Assembly: GCA_045586405.1 (NCBI GenBank)
Contig: JAZNAG010000042.1
Location: forward strand, 1-64,000
DNA length: 64,000 nt
Direction of reading: 5' to 3'
DNA from: SIG607 sp045586405
Lineage (GTDB): Bacteria; Bacillota; Clostridia; Oscillospirales; Acutalibacteraceae
Below the pieces are notes generated by a model. That model was not told the origin of the DNA. It ran no database searches and was given only the letters and a program-made list of their open reading frames with translations. The position numbers were made by a program, and so were the translations under genes. Numbering within the stretch: the stretch's first letter is position 1; each line of letters begins with the position of its first letter. This document shows positions 41,056-50,863 of this stretch, piece by piece.

Positions 41056-42969
41056 ATGGATAACAAAAATTCCTTCAAGCCTTATGTTCCGGCTGAAAAA
41101 GTTACCCCTGAAATAACCGTTACCTCGATTATTATGGGTATTATTCTTTCGGTAATATTCGGTGCTGCGAATGCTTATCTTGGCCTTCGCGTAGGTATGA
41201 CCGTTTCCGCTTCCATTCCTGCGGCGGTTATTGCCATGGGCGTAATTCGTGTAATTATGCGTAAAAACTCTATTTTGGAAAGCAATATGGTGCAGACTAT
41301 AGGTTCTGCCGGCGAATCTCTCGCCGCAGGTGCTATTTTCACAATGCCTGCTCTTTACCTCTGGTTCCATGAAGGCGTTATGGAAAAACCCAGTCTTATT
41401 TCTATTACCATTATTGCGCTTATCGGCGGTTTGCTTGGCGTATTCTTTATGATACCCCTTCGTAACGCTCTTATCGTTCGTGAACACGGTGTTCTTCCCT
41501 ATCCCGAAGGACAAGCCTGTGCCGAGGTTATGCTTGCAGGTGAAAAGGGCGGCTCCAGTGCCTCTACTGTTTTTGCAGGTATGGGCTTTGCCGCACTCTT
41601 CAAGTTCATCATTGACGGTCTTAAGGCTGTTCCCGGTGAAATTGCAATTACCTTTAAAAAGCTTTATCCCAGTTCTATCGGTACCCAGATTTATCCCGCT
41701 GTTATGAGCGTTGGTTACATTTGCGGACCTAAGATTTCCTCTTATATGTTTGCCGGCGGTGTACTCAGCTGGATGGTGCTTATTCCTATTATCGTACTTT
41801 TCGGTGCTGATATGGTTATGTATCCCAGTGTTGAAAGCACTATTGGTGAAATCTTTGCTGTAGACGGCGCTTACGGTATTTGGGGCTCTTACATTCGTTA
41901 TATCGGTGCAGGCGCTCTTGCCGCAGGCGGTATAATCAGCCTTATTAAGTCACTTCCCCTTATCGTTCGTACCTTCCGTGACGCTATAAAGACCATTATG
42001 GTAAAAGATAATGCCGCAAGTTCACTTCGTACCGAAAAAGATCTTAATATGGCAGTAGTTATCGGAATTATCGCTGTGCTTACCCTTCTTGTATGGCTTG
42101 TTCCTGCTATTCCCGTTTCTCTGATCGGTGCTGTTATCGTTGTTGTGTTCGGTTTCTTCTTTGCAACCGTTTCTTCCCGTATGGTAGGTATTGTAGGAAG
42201 CAGTAACAACCCTGTTTCAGGTATGGCTATTGCAACCTTGCTTATCTCCACACTTATCCTTAAGTTTACAGGTATGAGCGGTGCTGAGGGTATGACCGCC
42301 GCTATTGCTATCGGTTCTATTATCTGTATTGTAGCCGCTATTGCAGGTGACACCTCTCAGGACCTGAAAACAGGTTACCTCTTGGGCGCTACACCTTGGA
42401 AACAGCAGATCGGTGAGATTGTTGGTGTTGTTGCCGCTGCTTTTGCTATCGGCTTTACACTTAACCTTCTTGATACCGCTTGGCAGTTCGGCAGCGAAGC
42501 TATCCCTGCTCCTCAGGCAACCCTTATGAAGATGGTTATTGAGGGTATTATGGGCGGAAAGCTTCCTTGGGGACTTATCCTTATCGGTGTGCTTATTGCT
42601 GTAATCGTTGAAATCTTAAAGCTTCCCGTACTTCCTGTTGCTATCGGTATCTACCTGCCTGTTCACCTTAACGCCTGCATTATGGTTGGCGGTATCGTTC
42701 GTTACTTCTTCGATAAGATTAAGGATAGCGAAAAGCGTGAAAAGGCTGTTAACAAGGGTATCCTCTTCAGCTCAGGTATGATAGCAGGTGAAGGTCTTGT
42801 AGGTATTCTTCTTGCCGCCTTCGCCGTACTTGGTATTGCTGATAAGATAGACCTTTCAGGATTTATAAACCTTCCCGAATGGGCGCTGAGCATTGGCAGT
42901 CTTGTTCTCTTTGGACTGACCATTCTCACCCTTGTGCTTACCTGCTTTTCTAAGAAGAAAAACCAATGA
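41056..42969 (+). CDS. OPT-family oligopeptide transporter
   Basis: 637 residues and about 15 helices. N-terminal 'PEITVTSIIMGIILSVIFGAANAYLGLRVG' region (motif split), 'QTIGSAGESLAAGAIFTMPAL' region, 'YPEGQACAEVMLAG', and 'SSNNPVSGM' and 'DTSQDLKTGYLLGATPWKQQ' are OPT signatures of the prokaryotic oligopeptide branch. It imports small peptides, or metal-chelate compounds in other branches, with protons. Stop overlaps the PqqD-like start (ATGA). AAGGAG precedes the ATG. Confidence 0.93.
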   Translation: MDNKNSFKPYVPAEKVTPEITVTSIIMGIILSVIFGAANAYLGLRVGMTVSASIPAAVIAMGVIRVIMRKNSILESNMVQTIGSAGESLAAGAIFTMPALYLWFHEGVMEKPSLISITIIALIGGLLGVFFMIPLRNALIVREHGVLPYPEGQACAEVMLAGEKGGSSASTVFAGMGFAALFKFIIDGLKAVPGEIAITFKKLYPSSIGTQIYPAVMSVGYICGPKISSYMFAGGVLSWMVLIPIIVLFGADMVMYPSVESTIGEIFAVDGAYGIWGSYIRYIGAGALAAGGIISLIKSLPLIVRTFRDAIKTIMVKDNAASSLRTEKDLNMAVVIGIIAVLTLLVWLVPAIPVSLIGAVIVVVFGFFFATVSSRMVGIVGSSNNPVSGMAIATLLISTLILKFTGMSGAEGMTAAIAIGSIICIVAAIAGDTSQDLKTGYLLGATPWKQQIGEIVGVVAAAFAIGFTLNLLDTAWQFGSEAIPAPQATLMKMVIEGIMGGKLPWGLILIGVLIAVIVEILKLPVLPVAIGIYLPVHLNACIMVGGIVRYFFDKIKDSEKREKAVNKGILFSSGMIAGEGLVGILLAAFAVLGIADKIDLSGFINLPEWALSIGSLVLFGLTILTLVLTCFSKKKNQ

Positions 42970-43325
42970 AAAAGAAAAACATTATAAGCAAAAATTATCT
43001 TGAAAATATCCCTTTAAAACAAAACTCAATAAACTGGAAAATCGGCGACGACGGTCTTGTTACCCTTGAGGTTGAAAACAAGGGTTGGGCAAACCGCATA
43101 GCACAAAAGTTTTTCGGCAGGCCTAAAATAAGCTATGTGCATCTTGATGAACACGGAAGCTTTGTCTGGCCTCTTATTGACGGAGAAAAGGATATAACAG
43201 AAATCGGCAAACTTGTAGAAAAAGAGTTTGGCGAAAAGGCAAATCCCCTTTACGAGCGTCTTGCAAAATATTTTCAGATACTTAAAAGCTATAACTTTAT
43301 AACCTTTAAAAGCCTTAAAAAGTAA
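42966..43325 (+). CDS. PqqD-like small protein coupled to the OPT transporter
   Basis: 119 residues. 'HLDEHGSFVWPLIDGEKDITEIGKLVEKEFG' region (positions 59-89) has the PqqD/RRE pattern: a G-x-x-x-W-x-x-I/L-D-G strand-helix followed by an I-x-E-I helix. PqqD proteins bind peptides for radical SAM or other RiPP enzymes. Here none is near; the four-base overlap with the OPT gene points to handling of peptides entering through it, or a structural partner. A terminator follows. Confidence 0.78.
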   Translation: MKKKNIISKNYLENIPLKQNSINWKIGDDGLVTLEVENKGWANRIAQKFFGRPKISYVHLDEHGSFVWPLIDGEKDITEIGKLVEKEFGEKANPLYERLAKYFQILKSYNFITFKSLKK

Positions 43326-43329
43326 ATTT

Positions 43330-43358
43330 AAAATCCCAACCTCAACGGTTGGGATTTT
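43330..43358 (+). terminator. Terminator of the OPT-PqqD operon
   Basis: AAAATCCCAAC / GTTGGGATTTT stem with a 7-nt loop. Confidence 0.8.
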
Positions 43359-43374
43359 GCTTTGTAAAAATATA

Positions 43375-43403
43375 TGGAAAATTTTAATGTAATGTAGTAT
43401 AAT
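43375..43403 (+). promoter_or_regulatory. Probable promoter of the K+ uptake operon
   Basis: TGGAAA (43375-43380), 17 bp, TATAAT (43398-43403). Confidence 0.45.
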
Positions 43404-43436
43404 ACATACATAAGCGAAAAGAGCAAGGTGATATTT

Positions 43437-44795
43437 TTGAAAATTATAGTTTCAGGTTGCGGTAAAATAGGCGCTACCATTATAGAAAGTCTTGTAAACG
43501 AAGGTCACGATGTAACCACTATGGATAAAAACCCTGCGGTAATTGAAGAGATGACCGACCTTTATGACGTTATGGGTATATGCGGCAACGGTGCCGATTG
43601 CGAAACCCTCCTTGAAGCTGGTGTTAAAAATGTTCAGCTTTTTATAAGCGTTACCGATTCTGACGAAACTAATATGCTTTCCTGTTTTCTAGCTAAGCGT
43701 ATGGGGGCCGCCCATACCATTGCCCGTATACGAAACCCAGAGTATAACGATAAAAGCCTCGGCTTTATGCGCCATCATTTAGGCATTGATATGGCTATAA
43801 ACCCTGAGCTTATGGCGGCAAGAGAAATATACCGTTTACTTAAGCTTCCCAGCGCGGCAAAGGTTGAAACCTTTTCGGGTAAAACCTTTGAAATGGTAGA
43901 GATTAAATTAAAATCTGATTCTGTGCTTGACGGACTAAGCCTTATTGAAATGCGTAAAAAGTTTCAGGTTAATGTGCTTGTCTGCATAGTAAAGCGCGGC
44001 GAGGAAATCTTTATTCCCGACGGTAATTTTGTGCTTAAAAGTGAGGACAGAATCGGCATTACTGCTGCCCCTGTAGAAATACTTAAGTTCTTTAAAATGC
44101 TTGGTATTAATCAAAAGCAGGCAAAAAACATAACCATTATAGGCGCAGGTAAATCTGCCTTTTATCTTGTAAAAATGCTGCTGGCAGGCTCAAGTGATGT
44201 AAAAATAATTGAGCTTGATACTGATAAGTGTGCTAAATTCAGTGAGCTTTTGCCGGGTGCAGTTATTATAAACGGCGACGGCACAAACAAAGACCTGCTT
44301 TTACAAGAAGGAATTAAACAAACCGATGCCTTTCTTACCCTTACAGGCTCTGACGAAAAGAACATTCTGCTTTCTTACTTTGCAGGTACTTTAAATGTTC
44401 CCAAAATCATTACCAAGGTAAATAACTCCGACTTTGCCTATATGGCACAAAAAATCGGTGCTGAAAGTATTGTTACCCCTAAAAAGATTGTAGCGGATAT
44501 ACTGGTCCGTTATGCGCGGGGTTTACAAAACTCTCTGGGCAGTAAAATAGAAACCCTTTATCAGCTTATGGACTCAAAAGCCGAGCTTCTTGAATTTATT
44601 GTTCAACCTGACTGTTCTATAATAGGAATACCCTTTAAAAGTCTTAACACAAAAAAAGGTACCCTTATTGCAGGAATCATCAGAAACCGAAAAGCTATTA
44701 TTCCCTCCGGTGATGACTGTCTTATGGCAAACGACAAGGTTATAATAATTTCTGCTACCCCCGGTATGAAAGAAATTACCGATATTATGAAATAA
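43437..44795 (+). CDS. trkA: Trk potassium uptake regulatory subunit TrkA
   Basis: 452 residues from a TTG at 43437 (AAGGTG upstream). Two RCK units: Rossmann 'VSGCGKIGATI' and 'TIIGAGKSAFYLV', each followed by an RCK_C domain. NAD(H)-binding cytosolic ring that gates TrkH. The downstream trkH starts 10 bases later. Confidence 0.93.
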   Translation: MKIIVSGCGKIGATIIESLVNEGHDVTTMDKNPAVIEEMTDLYDVMGICGNGADCETLLEAGVKNVQLFISVTDSDETNMLSCFLAKRMGAAHTIARIRNPEYNDKSLGFMRHHLGIDMAINPELMAAREIYRLLKLPSAAKVETFSGKTFEMVEIKLKSDSVLDGLSLIEMRKKFQVNVLVCIVKRGEEIFIPDGNFVLKSEDRIGITAAPVEILKFFKMLGINQKQAKNITIIGAGKSAFYLVKMLLAGSSDVKIIELDTDKCAKFSELLPGAVIINGDGTNKDLLLQEGIKQTDAFLTLTGSDEKNILLSYFAGTLNVPKIITKVNNSDFAYMAQKIGAESIVTPKKIVADILVRYARGLQNSLGSKIETLYQLMDSKAELLEFIVQPDCSIIGIPFKSLNTKKGTLIAGIIRNRKAIIPSGDDCLMANDKVIIISATPGMKEITDIMK

Positions 44796-44805
44796 GGGGT
44801 GCTTT

Positions 44806-46248
44806 ATGAATAAACGCATTGTTTTAAGAATAATAGGTAAAATTCTGCAAACAGAAGCGCTGCTTATGCTTTTACCCGCATTAGTTTCTTTATGCTATAG
44901 AGAAAATTCTGTATGGGCATTCTTGATTTCTGCAATAATCACCATTGCCGTAGGCTCATTGCTAACGTTGGCGTTTAAGCCAAAATCCGAAGTAATTTAT
45001 GCCAGAGAAGGTCTTATTATAGTTGCTCTTGCCTGGCTTTTTATGTCTGCTTTCGGCGCTCTGCCCTTTTATATAAGCAGAGAAATTCCGTCCTATGTTG
45101 ACGCTTTTTTTGAAATTGTCAGCGGTTTTACTACAACAGGCTCCTCTATTTTAAGAAATGTTGAGGCCCTTTCTCACGGCTGTCTTTTATGGCGCAGTTT
45201 TTCTCACTGGATAGGCGGTATGGGTGTACTTGTTTTTGTAACTGCCATTATACCCAATATGTCAGACCGCTCTATGCATATTATCCGAGCTGAAATGCCC
45301 GGTCCTATAGTAGGAAAATTAGTTCCCAGAGTTAAGGATACCTCCCGTATGCTGTATCTTATATATGTAGTTATGACGATAGTAGAAATAATCTTTCTGC
45401 TTTGCGGGGGGCTTGACCTTTTTGAAAGTGCTATGCTGTCCTTCGGTACTGCGGGTACAGGCGGTTTTTCACTTAAAAACGACAGTGTCGCCTCTTTTTC
45501 CCCATATATCCAATGGGTTATTACCATTTTTATGCTTATGTTTGGCATTAATTTTAACCTTTACTACCTTTGTCTTATACGTCGCTTCCGCTCGGTTTTC
45601 AAAAGTGAAGAACTTTGGACTTTTTTGGGAATATTTACTGTTAGTGTAGCAGTTGTTACACTAAATATACTCCCCTCATACAGCAATTTTGGTGATGCAT
45701 TGCGCGACTCTGCATTTCAGGTTTCTTCTATTATTACAACCACAGGTTATTCCACCGCTAATTTTGATATCTGGCCGCAGCTTTCAAAAAGTTTACTACT
45801 ACTGCTTATGATGGTAGGTGCTTGTGCAGGTTCTACTGCCGGTGGTTTTAAAATTTCACGTGTAATCATTATATTTAAAACAATAAAAAAGGAATGTCAT
45901 CGTCTTATACATCCCCGTTCTGTACGTAGCATTAAGTTTGAAGGCAAAGCCCTTGACACCGTTACCCGACATGGTGTTGCCGCATATCTGGCGGTTTATA
46001 TGCTCTGCTTTTTAGGTATATTTTTACTAATTTCTATTGATAACTTCTCTATGGAAACAAACCTAAGTGCGACTGCCGCCTGCTTTAACAACATAGGTCC
46101 AGGATTTGCCGCCGTAGGTCCTATAAGTAGTTATGCCGATTACAGTATTTTTTCTAAACTTGTACTAAGCTTTGCTATGCTACTGGGAAGACTTGAAATA
46201 TATCCGTTGCTTCTACTTTTATCCGCGAAAACATGGATAAAAAAATAA
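44806..46248 (+). CDS. trkH: Trk potassium transporter membrane subunit TrkH
   Basis: 480 residues, four membrane-pore-membrane repeats. Filter-like loops are visible: 'SGFTTTGSSIL', 'GTAGTGGFSLKN', 'IITTTGYSTANFD' and 'NNIGPGFAAVGP'; 'SHWIGGMGVLVFV' is a TrkH signature. Length matches TrkH/TrkG rather than KtrB. Partner of the adjacent TrkA. Confidence 0.94.
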   Translation: MNKRIVLRIIGKILQTEALLMLLPALVSLCYRENSVWAFLISAIITIAVGSLLTLAFKPKSEVIYAREGLIIVALAWLFMSAFGALPFYISREIPSYVDAFFEIVSGFTTTGSSILRNVEALSHGCLLWRSFSHWIGGMGVLVFVTAIIPNMSDRSMHIIRAEMPGPIVGKLVPRVKDTSRMLYLIYVVMTIVEIIFLLCGGLDLFESAMLSFGTAGTGGFSLKNDSVASFSPYIQWVITIFMLMFGINFNLYYLCLIRRFRSVFKSEELWTFLGIFTVSVAVVTLNILPSYSNFGDALRDSAFQVSSIITTTGYSTANFDIWPQLSKSLLLLLMMVGACAGSTAGGFKISRVIIIFKTIKKECHRLIHPRSVRSIKFEGKALDTVTRHGVAAYLAVYMLCFLGIFLLISIDNFSMETNLSATAACFNNIGPGFAAVGPISSYADYSIFSKLVLSFAMLLGRLEIYPLLLLLSAKTWIKK

Positions 46249-46274
46249 AATATGTTTTTTATCGGAGCTTTTAA

Positions 46275-47636
46275 ATGAAAAGAAAATCACATTTTACTTT
46301 TTCTTCGTCGCACATAATTATGAGCAGCTTCCTTGCAGCTATACTTGTGGGCAGCTTTTTACTATCACTGCCTATAAGTTCCGCTACAGGAAATGCTGTT
46401 TCATATATTGACGCCCTTTTTACCGCCACCTCCGCCACCTGTGTTACAGGTCTTGTTACAATGCCTACTGTGACCTCGTGGAGTGTGTTCGGACAAATTG
46501 TAATACTTATTTTAATTCAAATTGGCGGATTTGGAATAATAACAATTATGTCAGGAATTATGATATTCCTACACCGCAGAATAGGTATAGGTAACCAGCT
46601 CCTTATACAAGATGCCTTTAATCTTTCTTCTCTTGAAGGACTTCTTAATTTTGTTAAAAAGGTAATAATAGGAACCTTCATAGTAGAAGGGGTTGGCGCT
46701 CTCCTTTATATGACTGTGTTTATCCCGCAATTTGGGGTCAAAGGAATATGGATATCAGTATTTACTTCTATTTCTGCATTCTGTAATGCAGGTTTTGACA
46801 TAATAGGCAATAACAGCTTGTGCGATTTTGCATATAATCCCATTATCAACATTGTGACCTGCCTTCTTATAATTACAGGCGGTATAGGTTTTGTAGTCTG
46901 GTGGGATGTAATCAAAATCTCAAGAAAAGCGAATTTTTTAAAATTTAAGTGTCTTAAATACCTATCGCTTCACAGCAAGCTTGCCTTAACAAGCACTCTC
47001 GTGCTTATCTTTGCCGGAGCCTTACTGATATTTATTTTCGAATACAACAATCCGCTTACTATGAAAAATTTATCCTTGTTTGATAAAATTCAGGTAAGTT
47101 TATTTCAGTCGATAACCACAAGAACAGCCGGCTTTGCCACAATACCTCAGGAAAATCTTTCTAATCCGACCTCTTTTATAAGCATACTGCTTATGTTTAT
47201 AGGCGGTTCTCCTGTAGGTACAGCAGGCGGCGTAAAAACAATTACACTTCTTATACTGTTTGCCTCAGCCTTTGCCACTATTTCAAGAAAAAATGAAGCT
47301 TCTTTATTTGGCAGAAAAGTATCAAAGCAAACCGTTTCAAAGGCTCTTGCCGTTGTTGTTATGTCCTTCCTTACCTTGTTTATATCTACAGTTTTACTGT
47401 CTTGTGTAACCGACGTGGATGCTCTTGATTTGGTTTACGAAACTGCGAGTGCAACTGCTACCGTCGGTTTGTCACGAAATTTAACGCATTCCTTAAATAC
47501 GATAGGTAAAATTATTATTACTTTAACTATGTTTTTAGGCAGAGTAGGTCCTATATCTTTGGCAATAGCCTTCAATATAAAAAAGGAAAATAAAAATGTT
47601 ATAGATAATCCCGCTGAGGAAATAAATGTAGGATAG
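46275..47636 (+). CDS. ktrB: Ktr-type potassium transporter membrane subunit
   Basis: 453 residues, the shorter KtrB length. Pore loops: 'TATSATCVTGLV', 'SAFCNAGFDIIGN', 'SITTRTAGFATI' and 'ETASATATVGLSRNL'; 'IQIGGFGIITIM' and 'GGSPVGTAGGVKT' are family signatures. Second K+ channel-like subunit of the operon, 27 bases after trkH. KtrB types are usually Na+-dependent. Confidence 0.92.
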   Translation: MKRKSHFTFSSSHIIMSSFLAAILVGSFLLSLPISSATGNAVSYIDALFTATSATCVTGLVTMPTVTSWSVFGQIVILILIQIGGFGIITIMSGIMIFLHRRIGIGNQLLIQDAFNLSSLEGLLNFVKKVIIGTFIVEGVGALLYMTVFIPQFGVKGIWISVFTSISAFCNAGFDIIGNNSLCDFAYNPIINIVTCLLIITGGIGFVVWWDVIKISRKANFLKFKCLKYLSLHSKLALTSTLVLIFAGALLIFIFEYNNPLTMKNLSLFDKIQVSLFQSITTRTAGFATIPQENLSNPTSFISILLMFIGGSPVGTAGGVKTITLLILFASAFATISRKNEASLFGRKVSKQTVSKALAVVVMSFLTLFISTVLLSCVTDVDALDLVYETASATATVGLSRNLTHSLNTIGKIIITLTMFLGRVGPISLAIAFNIKKENKNVIDNPAEEINVG

Positions 47637-47644
47637 GTGATAAA

Positions 47645-48295
47645 ATGAGTATAAATAAAACTTATGCTGTATTAGGGCTCGGAAGATACGGTTTTTCCGT
47701 AGCAAAAGAGTTAGCCGATAGCGGTGCAGATGTAATTGCTATTGATACTAACCAAAATATTGTAGATGATGCTGCAGTATTTATCCCTGTTTGCAAATGC
47801 GCTGATATAACTGATGAAGATGTAATCAAACAACTGGGTATTGAAAGCATTGACGTAGTTATTATAGCAATGGCAGGAAATCTGGAAGCAAGTGTTATGG
47901 CTACTGCTATATGTAAGGATTTAGGTGTTAAAACAGTTATTGCAAAATGCGCTGACGAGATGCACAAAAAAATACTGAGCAAGGTAGGAGCAGATATTGT
48001 TGTTTTTCCTGAAAAGGAATCAGGTATCCGTCTTGCCAAAAACTTACTCAGCTCCGGTTTTGTTGATATGATAGAGTTGTCAGAAGATGTTTCTATAATT
48101 GAATTTGATATAAAGAGTGAATGGGTAGGAAAATCACTTGTTGAGCTTAATTTAAGAAAGAAATATTCTATTAATGTTGTTGCAATAAAAACAGATAATA
48201 AAATAATTTCCGAATTTGACCCGGAAATGCCCTTGCCTAATTCGTCAAAACTTATTATAATAGCTAACACAAATAAGCTCAAAAAGTTAAAATAA
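47645..48295 (+). CDS. ktrA: Ktr potassium uptake regulatory subunit
   Basis: 216 residues: a single RCK_N ('LGLGRYGFSVAKELADSGADVIAID' region, Rossmann) plus RCK_C ('DVSIIEFDIKSEWVGKSLVELNL' region). One-unit length identifies KtrA rather than TrkA. Ends at a strong bidirectional terminator. Confidence 0.92.
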   Translation: MSINKTYAVLGLGRYGFSVAKELADSGADVIAIDTNQNIVDDAAVFIPVCKCADITDEDVIKQLGIESIDVVIIAMAGNLEASVMATAICKDLGVKTVIAKCADEMHKKILSKVGADIVVFPEKESGIRLAKNLLSSGFVDMIELSEDVSIIEFDIKSEWVGKSLVELNLRKKYSINVVAIKTDNKIISEFDPEMPLPNSSKLIIIANTNKLKKLK

Positions 48296-48297
48296 GC

Positions 48298-48336
48298 AAA
48301 ATCAGTAACGAAAATTCGTTACTGATTTTTTATTTT
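48298..48336. terminator. Bidirectional terminator between ktrA and the SMP-30 gene
   Basis: 15-bp perfect stem AAAATCAGTAACGAA / TTCGTTACTGATTTT with a minimal loop, T tract downstream. Confidence 0.85.
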
Positions 48337-49168
48337 ATCCTTTGTATCTGTTAACCTTTTTGCCGTTCACATTCATCTTTACGGCAAGAACGCTACCCGC
48401 TAATTCCTCATCCCTCATAAATATATTATGGGCGGCAGAGGTAATAATTAAAGTATCAAGGTTTTCTCCGCCAAAAGTACAACAGCTGGGCTGACTGACG
48501 GGAAGTAAAATCTCGTCCAGCTTTTTACCCTCAGGGCTATGGCAAACAATTTTGCCGCTTCCCCACAGCGCTGTCCAAAGATTTCCGTTTTCGTCAATGG
48601 TCATACCGTCAGGTGAGCCCTCTGTATAATTTATAATGGTACGGCGGTTAGAAATTTTACCCTTGCCCTCAAAATCAAAACAGTCGGTGGTCTTTTTATA
48701 GGTATCGGTATAATAGAAAAGGCCTTTCTTTTCGTCCCAGTCAAGACCGTTTGAATTACCCACCTTATCAAAGAGCTCAGTAATATTGCCTTCGGGGTCC
48801 ATTACGTAAAAGGCAGCGGAAAAATCCCTGCTTATACCTCCGCCGTAAACGTAGCCGTCAGGACCAACCTTACCATCATTAAAACGAAGTCCCTTAAATT
48901 TATAAGGCTTATTTATGGGGTCAAATTTACCGTTTGTTATTTCAAAAATACCTGTTTCGGCACCACAATAAATTTTATCGTTAGCGCCGAGGAAAATGAA
49001 ACCTATCTTTTCGGGCATAATTCTATCTTCTACCACAAGGGTTTTATAATCAATGGTACGAAAACGTTTGCCCTCAATATCGGTCATATATATTATATTT
49101 TTTCTATCGTCCCATACAGGACCTTCTCCTATAATACAACGAGCATCGGTTATAATTTTAGCTTCCAT
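48335..49168 (-). CDS. SMP-30/gluconolactonase/LRE family protein
   Basis: 277 residues, six-bladed propeller. 'CIIGEGPVWDDR' (metal Glu), 'NDGKVGPDGYVYGGGIS' (Asn), 'NSNGLDWD' and 'EGSPDGMTIDENGNLW' (Asp) are the ligand positions of SMP-30 lactonases. They open sugar lactones such as gluconolactone. Stands alone between convergent ktrA and the symporter gene. Confidence 0.88.
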   Translation of the reverse strand: MEAKIITDARCIIGEGPVWDDRKNIIYMTDIEGKRFRTIDYKTLVVEDRIMPEKIGFIFLGANDKIYCGAETGIFEITNGKFDPINKPYKFKGLRFNDGKVGPDGYVYGGGISRDFSAAFYVMDPEGNITELFDKVGNSNGLDWDEKKGLFYYTDTYKKTTDCFDFEGKGKISNRRTIINYTEGSPDGMTIDENGNLWTALWGSGKIVCHSPEGKKLDEILLPVSQPSCCTFGGENLDTLIITSAAHNIFMRDEELAGSVLAVKMNVNGKKVNRYKG

Positions 49169-49224
49169 TTATATCTTCCTTTCTATTTAAAAGGATATCA
49201 AAAAGCAGGTAATAAGTCAACAAA

Positions 49225-49260
49225 AAAACACGCCGCAACGGATGTTGAGGCGTGTTTTGA
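49225..49260 (-). terminator. Terminator after the alanine/glycine symporter gene
   Basis: Minus strand AAAACACGCC / GGCGTGTTTT stem with an inner CAAC/GTTG helix, followed by TTTG. Confidence 0.8.
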
Positions 49261-49266
49261 TTTTAA

Positions 49267-50814
49267 TTATTTGGCATCAAGATTTGCTTCTGCCTCTGCC
49301 TGAAGGTCAGGGTCATAAGAAAGAACGGGTTTTGCTTCCTTATTCTTGATTTTTCTTTCAATATAGCTTTTGGTAATCTTAACAACCAGCGGAGCCATAA
49401 CAACTACACCGATAAGGTTAGGTATCATCATAAGTCCGTTGAATGTATCGGAGATATCCCAAGCAAGTGAAGAAGAAAGTATAGCACCGAAAATAACAGT
49501 GATTACGTGAATAATTCTGAAGATAACGGTTGTCTTTGCACCAAAGAGATATTCCCAAGCCTTTGAGCCATAATGTGACCAACCAAGAACGGTTGTGAAA
49601 GCGAAGAGGAACATAGCAATAGCAATAAATCTTTGGCCAATGTTACCCCAAGGGAATACGTAGTTGAATGCGCCACCAACAAGGGTAGCATCGGTAAGAC
49701 CTGCAGCAATTTCACCGGTTTCAACGTTGAAAGCACCACCTGAAAGGCCACCGGAAGTAAGCACAACAAGAGCAGTCATAGTACAAACTACCATTGTATC
49801 AGCAAATACTTCGAATATACCCCACATACCCTGTTTAACAGGTTCTTTAATGTTGGAGTTAGCGTGAACCATAACGGAAGAACCAAGACCTGCTTCGTTA
49901 GAGAATACGCCACGCTTAAAGCCGTTGGTCATAGCAAGAATAACACCGCCGATACCGCCGCCAACAAATGCTTCGGGCTTGAATGCATTTACGAAAATAG
50001 CTTTGAAGGCTGGAATAATAGCCTGATAGTTAATACCAATAATTACAAGGCTTCCGATAACGAAAAGCACTACCATAAAAGGAACGATTTTTTCAGCAAC
50101 ACTTGCAATACGCTTAAGACCGCCAAGGGTAATAAGAGCAGTAAGTATCATAATTAATACGCCGAGAAGAATATTATAAAGTGAAACACCGCCCAGTGAT
50201 TCATAGGTTATGGAAGAAAGCGCCTCAACATTAAAAGCGGCAGCAACATTGGCAACAATTTTGTTAACCTGACCCATACTACCGATACCGAATGAAGCAA
50301 GCATAGTAAAGATACAGAAAAGAACAGCAAGAATTCTACCTATCCATTTGCAGCCTTTTTTACTGCCAAGACCATCACGAAGATAGTACATAGCACCGCC
50401 GGACCATTCGCCGTTAGCATTTTTACGACGGAAATACATACCGAGAACGTTTTCGGAGTAGTTGGTCATCATACCAAAGAAAGCGGCAACCCACATCCAG
50501 AAAACAGCACCTGCGCCACCAATGCAAATAGCAGCGGCAACACCTGCGATATTACCGGTACCAACAGTTGCTGCAAGAGCAGTACAAAGAGCCTGGAAAG
50601 GAGAAATAGAGCCTTTTTCTTTACTATGACCTATAACGTCCCTTTTGAAAAGGCTACCCAAAGTTTTCTTGAACCAGTGACCAATATGGCTAACCTGGAA
50701 AACCTTGGTAAGCAAGGTCATGAGAATACCGGTACCAATAAGAAGTACAAGTCCTGGGATTCCCCAAACGACACCGTTGACAGCGCCGTTTATTTCTGCG
50801 ATTTTGTCTAACAT
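49267..50814 (-). CDS. Alanine/glycine:cation symporter (AGCS family)
   Basis: 515 residues, about eleven helices. AGCS signatures: 'GNIAGVAAAICIGGAGAVFWMW' region, 'NYSENVLGMYFRRKN', 'GGAMYYLRDGLG', 'TNGFKRGVFSNEAGLGSS' region and 'FAFTTVLGWSHYGSKAWEYLFG' region. Imports alanine or glycine with Na+ or H+. A tandem glycine riboswitch lies in its 5' leader, so glycine is the likely physiological substrate. Confidence 0.94.
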   Translation of the reverse strand: MLDKIAEINGAVNGVVWGIPGLVLLIGTGILMTLLTKVFQVSHIGHWFKKTLGSLFKRDVIGHSKEKGSISPFQALCTALAATVGTGNIAGVAAAICIGGAGAVFWMWVAAFFGMMTNYSENVLGMYFRRKNANGEWSGGAMYYLRDGLGSKKGCKWIGRILAVLFCIFTMLASFGIGSMGQVNKIVANVAAAFNVEALSSITYESLGGVSLYNILLGVLIMILTALITLGGLKRIASVAEKIVPFMVVLFVIGSLVIIGINYQAIIPAFKAIFVNAFKPEAFVGGGIGGVILAMTNGFKRGVFSNEAGLGSSVMVHANSNIKEPVKQGMWGIFEVFADTMVVCTMTALVVLTSGGLSGGAFNVETGEIAAGLTDATLVGGAFNYVFPWGNIGQRFIAIAMFLFAFTTVLGWSHYGSKAWEYLFGAKTTVIFRIIHVITVIFGAILSSSLAWDISDTFNGLMMIPNLIGVVVMAPLVVKITKSYIERKIKNKEAKPVLSYDPDLQAEAEANLDAK

Positions 50815-50828
50815 ATTTTTTCCTCCTA

Positions 50829-50863
50829 AAAATAAAATAAACTGCCTTTAAAAACAAAGACAG
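50829..50863 (-). terminator. Expression-platform terminator of the glycine riboswitch
   Basis: Minus strand CTGTCTTT / AAAGGCAG stem (one G-U) with a 6-nt loop, followed by TTTATTTTATTTTT, directly 3' of the second aptamer and 5' of AGGAGGA. Confidence 0.75.

Noticed and set aside
47662..48282. 206-codon minus-strand frame opposite ktrA
   Set aside because: It mirrors the whole ktrA gene, has no recognisable motifs and no ribosome site; a composition shadow.
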